Positions 21,600-32,512 of a stretch of 64,000 nucleotides of DNA are shown here, piece after piece. Numbering within the stretch: the first letter of the stretch is position 1; every line of letters starts with the position of its first letter. This DNA is from Azorinus chamasolen (Eukaryota > Mollusca > Bivalvia > Cardiida > Solecurtidae). Both the position numbers and the translations under genes were made by a program. Under the pieces are notes generated by a model. That model saw only the letters and a program-made list of their open reading frames with translations. It did not search any database and had not been told where the DNA came from. The DNA lies in assembly GCA_963576725.1 (NCBI GenBank), contig OY755252.1:28464078-28528077 (forward strand). The letters are read 5' to 3'.

Positions 21600-22105
21600 A
21601 CGTTGGTCGGCATCGCTCGGACTCCCTACCAGGAAGTTTTGGACATGTCTAAAAATTCGGGTAGAGATCCAGCAGACACGAGGTCGAGAAGCGAACGGGA
21701 AGCGGTCGGGTATTGATCGAGTTGAGAGGGTCGAGTTGATCGGGAGACAATCGTGTAGAGAGTTGGTGCGGTCGGGATGAAGACATTTACCCTATCTGAA
21801 CCCGATCTTCCCGCCCACTACTCGAGTAATACCCGATATACACAAGTACGACCATGATGATCTGGTCGGGTAGAGATCGAGCAGAGGTCCAGTTGGTCGG
21901 GTATAGATCGTGTAGGGATCGTATCTGGGTCGAGATGATCGAGCAGAGAAGGGAGTGGTTGTTGAGTTGACGTCGTTGAGGAGTCTCGAATGATCGCGAG
22001 GGGGTCATGTATGATCGAGTAGAGGTCGAGAAGAACTCGTGCACATGCCTTCGGTCGAGCTTGGTCGGGGAAATTTGGTGATCGAGATGAACGAGTTGAT
22101 CTGAT
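21600..22105. repeat. GATC-rich degenerate repeat block
   Basis: A dense mix of GATCGAG, GGTCGGG, GTCGAG and GTAGAGATC motifs, much more GC- and CpG-rich than its surroundings, without a fixed period. At least a dozen GATC sites occur in 500 bases. No coding frame or RNA was recognised. Confidence 0.6.
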
Positions 22106-22422
22106 CGGCAGTGGGAAACTACCTTTTAAAAAACCAGTGTTTGGTTTTCGAAAAGTTAGGGTCTAGATGCAACTACGAATTCCTCGAAGTTTTATTTAGA
22201 TCCAGTCCTTTTTGCAAATGTCATCACAGATTGTTAGATAGTGTTGAGCGTAAACAACGTTTTAAATGGTATGTTAGTATGATGTCTTTTTAAGTACCAC
22301 GTTCCATTTCATATAATCTGAAGAATGGTATAGAAGTCACGTCACGCTTAGAAGGCAGAGGTTTAATTTCGTTACTAAAGATCCACAGGTATGATAACTA
22401 CAATATTCAAATTAGTTTATAT

Positions 22423-22637
22423 TTAACCTTTAACATGCTGAGTCAAATTTTGTTTGTAGAAAATGTCATCAATTTCAATTGTCACTGTTCATTTATCTTG
22501 CATGTCGTTTCAACAGCATGGCCAGAGTATCAAACAGTTTGGATCCTGATGAGACCCCGAGTTACTCGGTGTCTTATCGGAATCCAAACTGTTTGCAAAG
22601 GTAATCACTCATCCGCCCACAGCAGGGTAAGGGTTAA
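22423..22637. mobile_element. TTAA MITE, GGATCC core
   Basis: TTAACCTTTAACATGCTGAG at the left, CAGCAGGGTAAGGGTTAA at the right, palindrome 22526-22598. Confidence 0.75.
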
Positions 22638-22814
22638 TATATCTACACCCGTCGATCCCAGCGTGAATACTTATCCAATTAACGACCTGACTTGTTTTGG
22701 AAACAGTCTGACGATACCAGGGAATAGTAGGTTATAAAAAACTTCAATAAACCGAATGAAAATAGTTTTGCCGACACATCTTTTGTCGGCAATATAAGGA
22801 ACGATATATCATTG

Positions 22815-23057
22815 TTAACCCTTTTCTCCATAGATACCCCTTTACAAACAAAGTATACCCAGATCAGACGGCTCCTATAGGTGCCGTCTGATCAAGGTAT
22901 GCTCTGTGTGCCTATGACATAAAATAAATCTGCTTTTGCAGTTTCTGATTTGGTTAAAAAAGCATGTGCTAACATCCTATTCTAAAACAATAAATTTTGA
23001 TTAGTAATCGTGATGTCATCATTTCGTTCATGAATATTCATGGAGTAATGGGTTTAA
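22815..23057. mobile_element. TTAA MITE, AGAGTAGACC-core family
   Basis: TTAACCCTTTTCTCC at the left, GGAGTAATGGGTTTAA at the right, palindrome 22844-22914. Ends 16 bases before the candidate exon at 23073. Confidence 0.7.
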
Positions 23058-23072
23058 TTATACACCGTTGCC

Positions 23073-23139
23073 ATGGTTGACAATGAGTTTGCGATATTCG
23101 GAGACATACAAGATGTCATTTCCACCATCACACGACAAG
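23073..23139 (+). CDS. Possible first coding exon of an unrecognised gene
   Basis: GCCATGG gives a good start context. The frame reads MVDNEFAIFGDIQDV then ISTITRQ and stops at a consensus donor, CAAG|GTAAGG, in phase 1. The MITE at 22815-23057 ends 16 bases upstream of the ATG. No partner exon was recognised downstream on the plus strand. It could be chance. Confidence 0.25.
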
Positions 23140-23408
23140 GTAAGGAACGAATCTCAGGCAAATAGCTCGTACAGTTAGTCTTATCATGATTAGCTGGACG
23201 TCGTGATATTACTGATATACTGTTAAAACTACGTAAAACCAAACCAATTATAACACATCATACTTGAGGCCGACCTTCTGCGACAGGGGAAGAGTTATTC
23301 TTTCTGTATTACATTGGTATCAGTCTACCAATTTAATCATTCACATGTTACTAAATTAATGTCTGCCCCCACTTTGATCTGCTGAATATTTGCTAACACC
23401 TGATTTGT

Positions 23409-23655
23409 TTAACCTTTTACTCCATACATATGCCTTTCTACGTATTTGCAAACAGAGAAGACCAATTTTAGACGGCTCCTTTGGGTATCGTCTGATCAGG
23501 TCATAACCTGTTTGCTAGCGAACTAATTAACATATGATTCTACAGTTTTTGCCATGGCAAAATTTTATTTGTTCATGAACCATTATCGAAATTAATCTAA
23601 TTGATATCCATGATGTAATTATTTCTGACATGGCTATTCATAGAGTTAAGTGTTA
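23409..23655. mobile_element. TTAA MITE, AGAGTAGACC-core family, decayed
   Basis: TTAACCTTTTACTCC at the left, TAGAGTTAAGTGTTA at the right, degenerate palindrome 23447-23516. Confidence 0.6.
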
Positions 23656-23667
23656 CATGTAAGTGTC

Positions 23668-23919
23668 TTAACCCTTCACTTGATATTCACGCCAATATAC
23701 CTTCCTGTAAATAGTGTAGACCTAGATGAGAGAGCTCCTGCAGGAGCTGTCTCATAAGGGTCTGCACTATTTACAAGTTGATTGTGCAACCAGTGCACTC
23801 CACAGCAGTGATTGCACAGCGAAATACTTGTACACAGTGAAGATATATGTAATTATACAACAGGGCTTGGGTAAAGGAGAAATGTGTTCAGAAATAAAAT
23901 TCAGCAAGAGAAGGGTTAG
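23668..23919. mobile_element. TTAA MITE, GCAAG-ended family
   Basis: TTAACCCTTCACTTGATATT at the left, TTCAGCAAGAGAAGGGTTAG at the right. Palindrome around GAGCTCCTGCAGGAGCTG. Sister copy at 25610-25864. Confidence 0.75.
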
Positions 23920-24395
23920 AACCTACCGACCGATTGTCAACACGTCTGGATCCCGATGAGACGCCGACGTGCCCAGCAAGGACATTGCAAGGGGTAAACG
24001 TTTGTGTCCGTCTTCATTCACAACTTTACCCCGTGAATATTTATGGACGGAAGTACACTGCGAGTTAATAAGATGAATTGTTATCATGCCATGTGAATAT
24101 ACCTGTATGACTTTTTATATATGGCAAAAACTGTAGAATCATTTATATAACATTCGATAAGCAAACAGAGCAGACCATGATTAGATATATCCTACAGGAG
24201 CTTCTGTTCTGAGTATATTCTGTTTACAAAGGCATACAGTAAAACCTCTCTATAACGGCCACTACATTACATCAACTATTAGCTGCTTAAAGCAAGATGG
24301 AAGTAAAACAGAACGCTCCATTTGGTCCTTTTACATTGGTATGTGACGTCACAGACTTGGATTTGAACACTTAAACAAGTATCGTTATTAGTCTT

Positions 24396-24603
24396 TATCC
24401 CATTCCCTCATAGGCTAGTTTTAGGTACAACCTCTTTGAATAAATCTACCGAAAAGGGGAAATTTCAAAATTTTGTAGTTTGATACCATTGTGATAATGG
24501 AGCGTTTGCTCCTATAGGAGCAAATGCTCTATTTATCACAATGGTTTCACAAAGTGACTTCTATAGAGTCGTCAAAAGTCGTCGATATCAGGGAATGGGT
24601 TAA
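24396..24603. mobile_element. TTAA-type MITE, CATTCCCT-ended family
   Basis: TTATCCCATTCCCTCATAGG at the left and TCAGGGAATGGGTTAA at the right. The centre has a 44-base palindrome: TTGTGATAATGGAGCGTTTG, CTCCTATAGGAG and inverse. A decayed relative is at about 25048-25231, another at 5767-5955. Confidence 0.65.
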
Positions 24604-24706
24604 GACAGATGACAGCTCTATGTAGGGTGAATGTTATGCAGAAAGCTCTCTTGTAGCTTTCTACGCGACTTTCGCCCTGCATGGAGAAGCCTACTGCCTA
24701 TAAGTA

Positions 24707-24843
24707 CAGTAAAAACTCTCTATAACGGTCACTAAATTACATCAAGTATTTAGTGTAAAGGGCAAATGGCTGCTTATAGCAGCCACCTGACCTATATACC
24801 AACCAATTAACGCAATTTAGCGGCCGTTATAGAGAGGTTTTTC
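24707..24843. mobile_element. pogo-like MITE, CTCTATAACG subfamily
   Basis: CAGTAAAAACTCTCTATAAC at the left, GTTATAGAGAGGTTTTTCT at the right, both next to TA. A left half of the same family occurs at 24239-24342. Confidence 0.65.
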
Positions 24844-25609
24844 TATATTTATGGATAAAGGGTTGATAGATAGACACATACTTAATACTCCATTTAGGTT
24901 TACGAATACAGTAGAACGAGTCTAAACTCATTCTGTTTTCATCCATTCTGATTTCATCCATGTGAAGCGCTTTTGAACGCACATATCCAGTGTGAAAAGA
25001 GCGCTATATAAATGTGGTATAATAATAAAATAATAATAATAATTCTCCCCTAGGCTATTTTTAGACCCAACCTCTTTAATTAATCTACCGAAAAGGAGCA
25101 TTATCTATAGAAAAGGAGAATTTAAGAATTGTGTAGTTTTCAAACCATTGTAGTAAATATTTATCACAATGGTTTCGGAAAGTGACTTTTACAGGAGCGC
25201 CAAAATGCGTCACTAGTAGGGAATGTGTTAAGTAGCCGTCAAAAAGAGGTTTAATAGTGGTTCTGTAAGGCAGGTGGTAAGTTAATGCATGTCACAAGTA
25301 ATATGACACAACGGTTATAAAATCACCCTCCTTTATCGAATACAAAACGTTGAAGAGTCAGCGTATATGCGTAGCGATACATTGTATAACTATTCTGCAT
25401 TGTAAATTTCGGAAGGACCGAACATTTACTTCTAATAGTCCCTAAGATCGAGTTATCCTAGTTCGAGATATCGAAGTTCAGCTGTATTTCCTACACAGTG
25501 AAGCGGTCAACTTCTTCAACGGCTGCCTTAATGGCAACAACCTGCTCCTTCCTCCTCAAATGCTGATGCGGCTAATCCGGAGCAAACCACGAATACCAGT
25601 TCTACTGTA

Positions 25610-25864
25610 TTAACCCTTCGCTTGCTATTCACGTCAATATACCTTCATCTACCTGTAAATAGTGAAGACCCTGATGAGACAGCTCCTGCATGAGCTGTCT
25701 CATCAGGGTCTGCACTGTATACAAGTTGATTGTGCAACTAGTGCACTCCACAGCAGTGATTGCAGAGCAAAATACTTGAACACAGTGAAGATATATGTAA
25801 TTATACAACAGGGCATGGGTAAAGAATGAGAAATGTATTGTAAATTCAGCAAGAGAAGGGTTAA
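25610..25864. mobile_element. TTAA MITE, GCAAG-ended family
   Basis: TTAACCCTTCGCTTGCTATT at the left, TTCAGCAAGAGAAGGGTTAA at the right, 255 bases, palindrome 25657-25728. It directly abuts a pogo-like end (CAGTTCTACTGTA). Confidence 0.8.
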
Positions 25865-26307
25865 ACTAACAGCATCCAACTTCTTACTGTTGTATAATTA
25901 TGAACGCCCGACATGATGGAATGAACCACTAAAGCATTTGAATATAAAAGTACATATCTGGATCTGAATTCCTAAAAAACAATATGCTACAGCAGTTCCT
26001 ATTCCTGGCATTGATTATCGACTAAACAATGCCATGTTTACAAAATAAACCATTATCATATTATTGTCATATTATAGGAGAAAGACAACCGTATGCATGT
26101 GTATACATTTGTATACGGGTAGGAGAAAGCCAGCCATTTCGATACATGTATACGTATATAATTGTACAACACGTGTACGATAGAATATGCGTATCAGTAA
26201 ACACAATGACTGTAAGAGAAGCCCCGTGCTATTCATTTTTGTAAAAGACTTATCAAGTTGTTACGAAAGACCGGCGGTGACATTTCCACTTCAAGATTTC
26301 ACACAAT

Positions 26308-26462
26308 AGAATTCATGATTTCACGATTTCACAATTTCATGATTTCATGATTTCATGATTTCACGATTTCACGATTTCACTTAAAAATTTCACAATTTCA
26401 CGATTTCACGATTTCACAATTTCAAGATTTCACGACTTCACAATTTCTCGATTTCGCAATTT
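26308..26462 (+). repeat. Octamer array GATTTCAC, left arm
   Basis: Tandem 8-base units with G/A and C/T variants; one TTAAAAATTTCAC spacer interrupts the array near 26380. Confidence 0.85.
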
Positions 26463-26555
26463 CAACCTCATGTAGAATCTTTTAGCCACGTGGCATGCTG
26501 ACGTAATTAAGGCAACAGAGTGGCTCTCGCCCTTAAAATCAGGATAGCAATTTGA

Positions 26556-26787
26556 AATCCATAAATACACCTTTCTACGCCTTTGCAAACAGGCTAGACC
26601 CAGCGCAGACGACTCCTATAGGATTTAATCTTATTTAAAATCCATGATGTCATTATTTCTTACAGTTTATTATTAATTAAATTCTCCTCCAGTACGGTGT
26701 CATACAAACATAAGACAATGATTTAACACAATAAACACATGATTGGCAATTCTCATGCATGAATATTCATGCAGGAAAGGGTTAAAC
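26556..26787. mobile_element. MITE inside the octamer foldback
   Basis: Matches the 7324-type family (CCTTTCTACGCCTTTGCAAAC, half palindrome, GAATATTCATGCAGGAAAGGGTTAA) with its left terminus worn. It occupies the loop of the foldback. A minus-strand frame from 26894 (MKETAENYDNLPF) overlaps its edge and is unexplained. Confidence 0.6.
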
Positions 26788-26953
26788 AATATTGATGGTG
26801 GACCATGAGCACAAGCTACATGCAAAATATGAAGGCCCTCGGCCCTACAGTTCTGGAAGGGAAGATTGTCATAGTTTTCCGCCGTTTCTTTCATCGTGGA
26901 TTTTACTTCAACATGTGCGTTTTGATGACGTCATAACAATTCAAATGGACTAA

Positions 26954-27575
26954 ATGAAATCATGAAATCGTGAAATTGTGAAATCGTGAAATTGTGAAAT
27001 CGTGAAATTTTGAAGTGAAATCGTGAAATCGTGAAATCGTGAAATTGTGAAATCGTGAAATTGTGAAATCGTGAAATTGTGAAATTTTGAAGAGAAATCG
27101 TGAAATCGTGAAATTGTGAAATTGTGAAATCGTGAAATTTTGAAATTTTGAAGAGAAATCGTGAAATCGTGAAATTGTGAAATCGTGAAATTGTGAAATT
27201 GTGAAATCGTGAAATTGTGAAATCGTGAAATTGTGAAATTTTGAAGTGAAATCGTGAAATTGTGAAATCGTGAAATTGTGAAATCGTCAAATTTTGAAGT
27301 GAAATCGTGAAATTGTGAAATCATGAAATCGTGAAATCATGAAATTTTGAAGTGAAATCGTGAAATCGTGAAATTGTGAAATCGTGAAATCGTGAAATTT
27401 TGAAGTGAAATCGTGAAATCGTGAAATTGTGAAATTGTGAAATCGTGAAATCATGAATTGTGGAAGTGAAATCGTGAAATCGTGAAATTGTGAAATCGTG
27501 AAATCGTGAAATTTTGAAGTGAAATCGTGAAATCGTGAAATTGTGAAATTGTGAAATCGTGAAATCATGAATTGC
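26954..27575 (-). repeat. Octamer array GTGAAATC, right arm
   Basis: About 75 units of 8 bases in the inverse orientation of the left array, grouped into higher-order blocks of roughly 60-90 bases by TTTTGAAGTG or TTTTGAAGAG spacers. Because 24 is a multiple of 8, all minus-strand frames read repeats like FTISRFHD; these are not proteins. Confidence 0.9.
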
Positions 27576-27742
27576 TTTGTGTGAAATCTTGAAATGGAAA
27601 TGTCACCGCCGGTCTTTCGTAAGTTGTACATCTTTTTTCACTAATGTGTAACGCATTTTGGCAACGTTTATTCGCCAGTGTCTCGATCGGCAGTAAAATG
27701 TTATTCTTAAAATGATTGTATTTGTGGCACTTCTATTAGTTA

Positions 27743-27866
27743 CACGGCAAATTGACAAGGAATAGGCCGTGGCATGGCCGGTGTGTCTGGTGTATTTCCT
27801 GAGGCGTGGAAAATACACCATCAACACCGATCATACCACGTCGTATAATGCTTTCAAATTGCCGTG
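27743..27866. other. Long imperfect hairpin, 124 bases
   Basis: CACGGCAAATTGACAAGG... on the left pairs with the right part ending CAAATTGCCGTG. The inner arms GTGTATTTCC and GGAAAATACAC close a loop of about 8 bases. Bulges occur throughout. It could be a decayed MITE or a small-RNA precursor; nothing decides. Confidence 0.5.
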
Positions 27867-28483
27867 GAACGAATTTATTACCAGTCAGATCTTAAATAAT
27901 ATACGTTCTATTTAGGATGTGTATTCACGATGCCATATTACACACGGCTATTACGGCTCAACGATGTCATCACTGAAAATTATGACGTAACATGTTACAT
28001 CTCTCAAACTAACCAGTGTGAAACGAAGCACGTTGCATTACTTTAATGTAGATTTTTTATTTAATGCTCGCGTAACACTTATACTGAACTTGGATTTTGG
28101 ATGGATAATAACTTGGACGAAGCCAACTCTGCAGCCACTGGACATGACAATATGCGCAACCATATTGATTGTTGTATTCATCCTAAAATCTAACTGGATG
28201 GCAGCTTTTGTTCTGATTTGCTTTTTTCGTGTTTCTCGATAAAATGCTAGCCCGTTTGACATTAATTTCGCTCTCGCTATGAGAGCAAATCGTTTCGTCA
28301 TTGTTTACAGGTGCGGATCCTGGATTTCAGATTGGGGGTAGAAATTTATTTGGAATGGTGGGGGCGTAGATTATTATGTTTGATTACATAAATAGTGTGT
28401 TTGTAATACATGTTGAAAAAGAGCTTAATTCGGTGAGGGAATTAAAAAAAACTCCTACTAAATCATTGTTTTATTGATTTGTA

Positions 28484-28678
28484 GTAGATACAACGACCAA
28501 TAAATTACATCAATTATTTTGTGTTAAAGGCAGGTGGCTGCTTAAAGCAAGGTGAAAGTAAAACAGAACGCTCCTATGGGAGCGTTCTGTTTTACTTTCA
28601 CCTTGCTTTAAGCAGCCACCTGCTCTAAAAACCAACTAATTACCACAATTTAGTGGTCGTTATAGAGAGGTTTTACTG
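28484..28678. mobile_element. pogo-like MITE, CTCTATAACG subfamily, with perfect inner palindrome
   Basis: Right end GTTATAGAGAGGTTTTACTG then TA; left end worn (CAACGACCAATAAATTACATC). From about 28527 to 28623 runs an almost perfect palindrome of 96 bases centred on CTCCTATGGGAG. It sits against the left border of duplication copy 3 (28727). Confidence 0.65.
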
Positions 28679-28817
28679 TATATAGATCTAAAATATTACT
28701 AAAATTGTTTTGGCAATTTATGGGGGGCCAATACAAATAATGAGGAGATAGCAGTAATCCGATAACATATAAATGTCCTAAACGAAAACAATCAAAAATA
28801 TTGGAAACATTTCATAC

Positions 28818-28887
28818 TTTCGCTAGGGTCACCATGGATGCTCGCAAAAAGCAGGACCAGAACAAACATTGTCACGCCGAACCTCAT
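28818..28887 (-). CDS. Orphan signal-peptide exon, copy 3
   Basis: ATG at 28887 encodes the same signal sequence followed by DPSE, ending in phase 1 at donor GTATGAAATG. The short intron (28912-28986, 75 bases) and UTR-exon donor are conserved. The duplication breaks off at about 28727, only 90 bases downstream. I found no counterpart of the two-cysteine exon between 19900 and 28700 on either strand. It is either a broken gene or one using an unrecognised downstream exon. Confidence 0.45.
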
Positions 28888-29182
28888 GTTTGTTTTCAGT
28901 TGTTGTAGAAGCTGAAACGACAGTAACAAACAGTTTATTTATATATAACAAAATATATAACATGATATGTTAGATACATATATTACCTTTATACAACAAA
29001 TATAAAACCCAGAGATGCCACAGAAAATATGAATGACAGTGTGAAGCATAGGAATAAGGTGTCGGATTTAACCATTCTTTAGGGTAACTGTTTAAAGTAA
29101 TCGTGCACAGCACCATTGGCATGGAAGCAAAAAAGAATAGATATATAGCAAGAGCACAATTTTTGTTTCATTTACGTAAACA

Positions 29183-29192
29183 ATATATAAAC
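29183..29192 (-). promoter_or_regulatory. TATA-like core promoter, orphan copy 3
   Basis: TTTATATATT on the minus strand, identical to copies 1 and 2, again next to a MITE (29199-29442). Confidence 0.4.
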
Positions 29193-29198
29193 ATGTGA

Positions 29199-29442
29199 TT
29201 GTCCCTTTACTCTATATATACGCCTTTCTACGCATTTCCAAACAGAGTAGACCCAAATCAGACGCCTCCTATAGGAGCCGTCTGATCAGTGTCTGCTCTG
29301 TTTGCTTGTAATATAAAATAGATATCTAGTTTGTGCCAATGCCAGAACTTATTTTGTCCACGTGCTATTGTAACAGATTAATCTAATTAATATTCATGAG
29401 GCCATTATTTCTTAAATAAATATTCATGGAGGAAAGGATTAA
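29199..29442. mobile_element. TTAA MITE beside the promoter, copy 3
   Basis: Uninterrupted version: GTCCCTTTACTC, palindrome 29240-29306 with CGCCTCCTATAGGAGCCG at the centre, end GGAGGAAAGGATTAA. Confidence 0.7.
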
Positions 29443-29879
29443 GTTCCGGGTTTGTAGGATTAAAGATTTGTTAAATATTATACAACTCTCGACAATGTAA
29501 CGATGTTAATGCCGCAGGTAGATAGTATAACTATTTAATGCCAAAAACATGGACGGCTAACTTGTAATAAATTAGGTCTGCCGACTAACTTCTGTGCAAA
29601 CGTGTTAAAGGTGTATTGAGACAAAATTCAAACAGTTGAAGATTTAAAAATTTACCCGTTAACATTATGATCCTAAGCATGTTACATAATAACATTCCAC
29701 TAACTACACAATAGTTTGCAGGTGCATGGGACCACCATATCCGTTTTATCAATGTGAAAAGAGAAAGTTGCAGACTCGGTTTTATTGAGTCTGTTCATGA
29801 ACAGTTAAACGTACAACACGACTAGCACCGACTTAAGCGGTATACAAATCTCATAACTGAAACCATTGGAACTGGTGAC

Positions 29880-30024
29880 ACGAAGGACCAGAGGTGTGAA
29901 ACACTGTTTTAACAATTTAAGATATGGCATATGAATTTGTTCGAATAGAGGGGAATTAAGAATGTCTCTTTCCTGTTTTTTATTCATCGCATTATTATCA
30001 AAATTAGTACAATCATCTTCGTCG

Positions 30025-30095
<71 letters not shown>

Positions 30096-31040
30096 GTCGT
30101 CGTCGTCGTCGTCATCATCATCCTTACAATCGTTGATTATCATTTGTATTATTATTGTTATATTATTATTATTGTTGTTGTTGTTGTTGTTAGTTGCATT
30201 AGAAAACATATTGAAGCTGGAAGTCGTCGTTGGGCAAAGCATTGTAAGGACACATAGAACCTTTCCACATATAGCTCATGAACAATAAGTTGTGTGCTCC
30301 TTGCTGCAGTAATGGTAAAGTATTGAGGTAAAGTTTGTAAATCTTAAAACATTAATTAAACGAAGCTGTACGAACTGGGAAAGTTCCATCCTAAGTTAGG
30401 ATTCAAACTTAGGTTTTAAATGAAAATACACAGCTAATTACAAGTTGGCATGTGTTGTTGCAAATATTTATATTAGAGATGCTTTAAACATATATTTGGT
30501 CTTCTAGCAACGTGTTGCCAACTGTTTGAACCAACAGTAATCCGCTGTTAGTGAACAAAGTACTGTGTAAGATGAATGTACTTGTAAACATTTTTAATAA
30601 CCTTTTGAATACGAAGTGTATCTAGATACATGTCCTAATTAAGTACAGCTTTGTTAATCACGAAATCCTAACAAAATGCAGATATATGCCAACACCACGA
30701 ATTGAAAACTATTTTATATGTTGTAACATGCATGATCTATGTTTTATAGAATTCAGTTCCAACCTGTCTATAAAGCATTAAGGGAAAACATATTTACTAA
30801 GGTGTTTTATGAATTCTGCAAACAAATGTGTCCTGTTCAAATAAACATTATTTACGTATGCAATTGAAAAAGACAGATATCTAAATTATATTTTAGATAA
30901 CCTTTAAACATGTTCAGCACCTAACTGATGAATTCCAATATAAATATTCTCATTCTACAGTTTACTCATCTGTTAAATTCCGGTGCCCATCCTTTGCTAG
31001 CATTGTTGTACAACAATATTTCGGCAATGTAACAAAAGTA
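29880..31040. other. Gene-free stretch of copy 3
   Basis: Apart from the microsatellite, AT-rich sequence corresponding to 8200-9420. Nothing recognised. Confidence 0.5.
30018..30121. repeat. (ATC)n microsatellite, about 100 bases
   Basis: Near-perfect TCA repeat with a TCG run at 30093-30111, an expanded form of the tract at 8284. Confidence 0.9.
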
Positions 31041-31239
31041 CAAAGATGAGTCATGCAGGAAACACCACATACAGAACAAACAGCCGCCCGAACAGCAACA
31101 CAAGGAAACAGCAAATGTACATAACTATAAAAATATCAAGAGACGCACAAAGACAAACATACAATGGGGAATGATGGCAGAACCGCCTTGGAAACGGTCA
31201 GTGAACAAAAGTCACTGGGGGTTAAACCGATATTTGGGC
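31041..31239 (-). mobile_element. Solo Penelope-like 3' tail in copy 3, reverse orientation
   Basis: Reverse complement of the same tail (GAGTCATGCAGG at the left, GTGAACAAAAGTCACTGG and GTTAAACCG at the right). Absent at the equivalent point of unit 1 (about 9420), so it is a separate insertion. Confidence 0.65.
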
Positions 31240-31299
31240 GCTTTAAATATATGTTAAAATGTTTGTTTTTTTGTGTTGATTTACGACCGTTTCTGCTCA

Positions 31300-31497
31300 A
31301 TATAGGCTAATTGGACGCCCCGGAGAGAGGGGAGAGGATACAGAGAAACCCGGGCGCGATGCCCTACTCTTATTATCGACTGAGTTTCTCTGGTTCTTTT
31401 AGATGTCCATTGTAAAGCACTGATACATCAGACCTCGGTTTATAGTCTCGTCAGAAGGACTTTGTCCGGCGGGGGATCGAACCCGTGACCCCTGGTA
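31300..31497 (-). mobile_element. tRNA-derived SINE, 5'-truncated
   Basis: The minus strand begins at about 31497 with GGTTCGATCCCCCGCC, a tRNA B-box-like motif (31464-31480). A body follows with AACTCAGT and GGGCATCGCGCCCGGG, then a short tail near 31300. The A box is missing. The SINE is absent from the same place in units 1 and 2. The sequence style resembles bivalve tRNA-SINEs; I cannot name the family. Confidence 0.6.
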
Positions 31498-31845
31498 TAA
31501 AATGGTTAGACTTAAATGATAACTGTGTATAGGCAAGCACTTTTACGGTGTTTTAAATAAAGTAACCGTTTCCCTTTTCTGTACTCGATACCAACTGAAT
31601 AGCCATGGTCAAATAATTGTAATTGAATATGAAAAGTTGAACATTGTAGCCAGTTTAGCAAACAGAACAGACCCTGATCAAATGGCTCCTACATGAGCCT
31701 CTGATCTGAGTCTACTATGTTTGCAAATGCGTGAAAATGCGTTTATATGAAGGAAAGAGTTTAACCCGGTTTAAACCGATTTACCCCCCCCCCCCGATTT
31801 ATTTTTCAAATGTTTTGTTATTGTTAGTAGTGTCATAATACTGAG

Positions 31846-32063
31846 TTAACCTTTTTAGCCTTGTTATATGCGGATAGGTGAATGCTTATGCAAACAGTTT
31901 GGATCCAGATGAGACGCCGAGTAACTCGGCGTCTTATTAGCATCCACACTGCCTGATACCCTTATTGCATTTTGGTAGACAAATTGAATATAACTTGAAT
32001 TTGAAAACGTAGTAAATGCAAAAACAATCCGTAAAAACAATTTGCTCAGCAGGCTAAAGGTTA
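31846..32063. mobile_element. TTAA MITE, counterpart of 9893 in copy 3
   Basis: Same element with a well-kept centre (GACGCCGAGTAACTCGGCGTC). Confidence 0.7.
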
Positions 32064-32331
32064 CAGTGTAGTCCGTAAACCAAATTGAATCTACTAACGC
32101 GTGCTTTGTTATTTGTTTTACATATGTATATTCAAGTCTTTATGCACCACGTTTTGATAGAACTTCGTGGTCTTCTAATCATTAAAACACGACCTAGTTC
32201 AATGAAATGCATTGCTATTAACATGTGGGATAAACACAATCTTGATAATAGTAGTCAAAAGAAGTTGTAACAGCCAGGAAGCGACCCAAAGTGGGCAGTG
32301 TACTCTGAGCCAGTTTCAGGATTTAAAAGAG

Positions 32332-32512
32332 CAGTAGAACCTGTCGTAAGCGACCTTATATTAATTGGACACGTGAATCTCAAATAGTAGGTGGTTGCTT
32401 AATACAAGGCAAAAGTAATAGAGAAAGATCCTATAGGATACGTTTGACCTGTTTTAAGCTACCACCTGCCTTACAGACCTCATTTTGATGGTCGCGTAAG
32501 ACAGATTCTACT
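32332..32512. mobile_element. pogo-like MITE, copy 3
   Basis: CAGTAGAACCTGTCGTAAGCG at the left as in 10389; centre GATCCTATAGGATAC. Confidence 0.6.

Larger units (their letters stand above)
26262..27621. mobile_element. 1.36-kb foldback element with 8-bp satellite arms
   Basis: The ends TACGAAAGACCGGCGG (left) and CCGCCGGTCTTTCGTA (right) are exact inverses. The inverted match continues for at least 75 bases, through ATTCATGATTTCACG. AGTTGT flanks both sides (26256-26261, 27622-27627), a 6-base target duplication. Inside the ends lie arrays of GATTTCAC (left, 26308-26462) and its complement GTGAAATC (right, 26954-27575) with variant units. The middle holds a MITE. The layout resembles Drosophila Foldback-type elements, but the sequence is different. 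No transposase. Confidence 0.85.

Noticed and set aside
26931..27631. Long minus-strand frames reading FTISRFHD-type repeats
   Set aside because: They are translations of the 8-base array; every frame is open because the unit contains no stop.
29805..30288. Poly-Asp and poly-Ser open frames
   Set aside because: Products of an (ATC)n microsatellite on the two strands.
31464..31480. tRNA gene from the B-box-like motif
   Set aside because: No A box, acceptor stem or anticodon arm; it continues into a SINE body.
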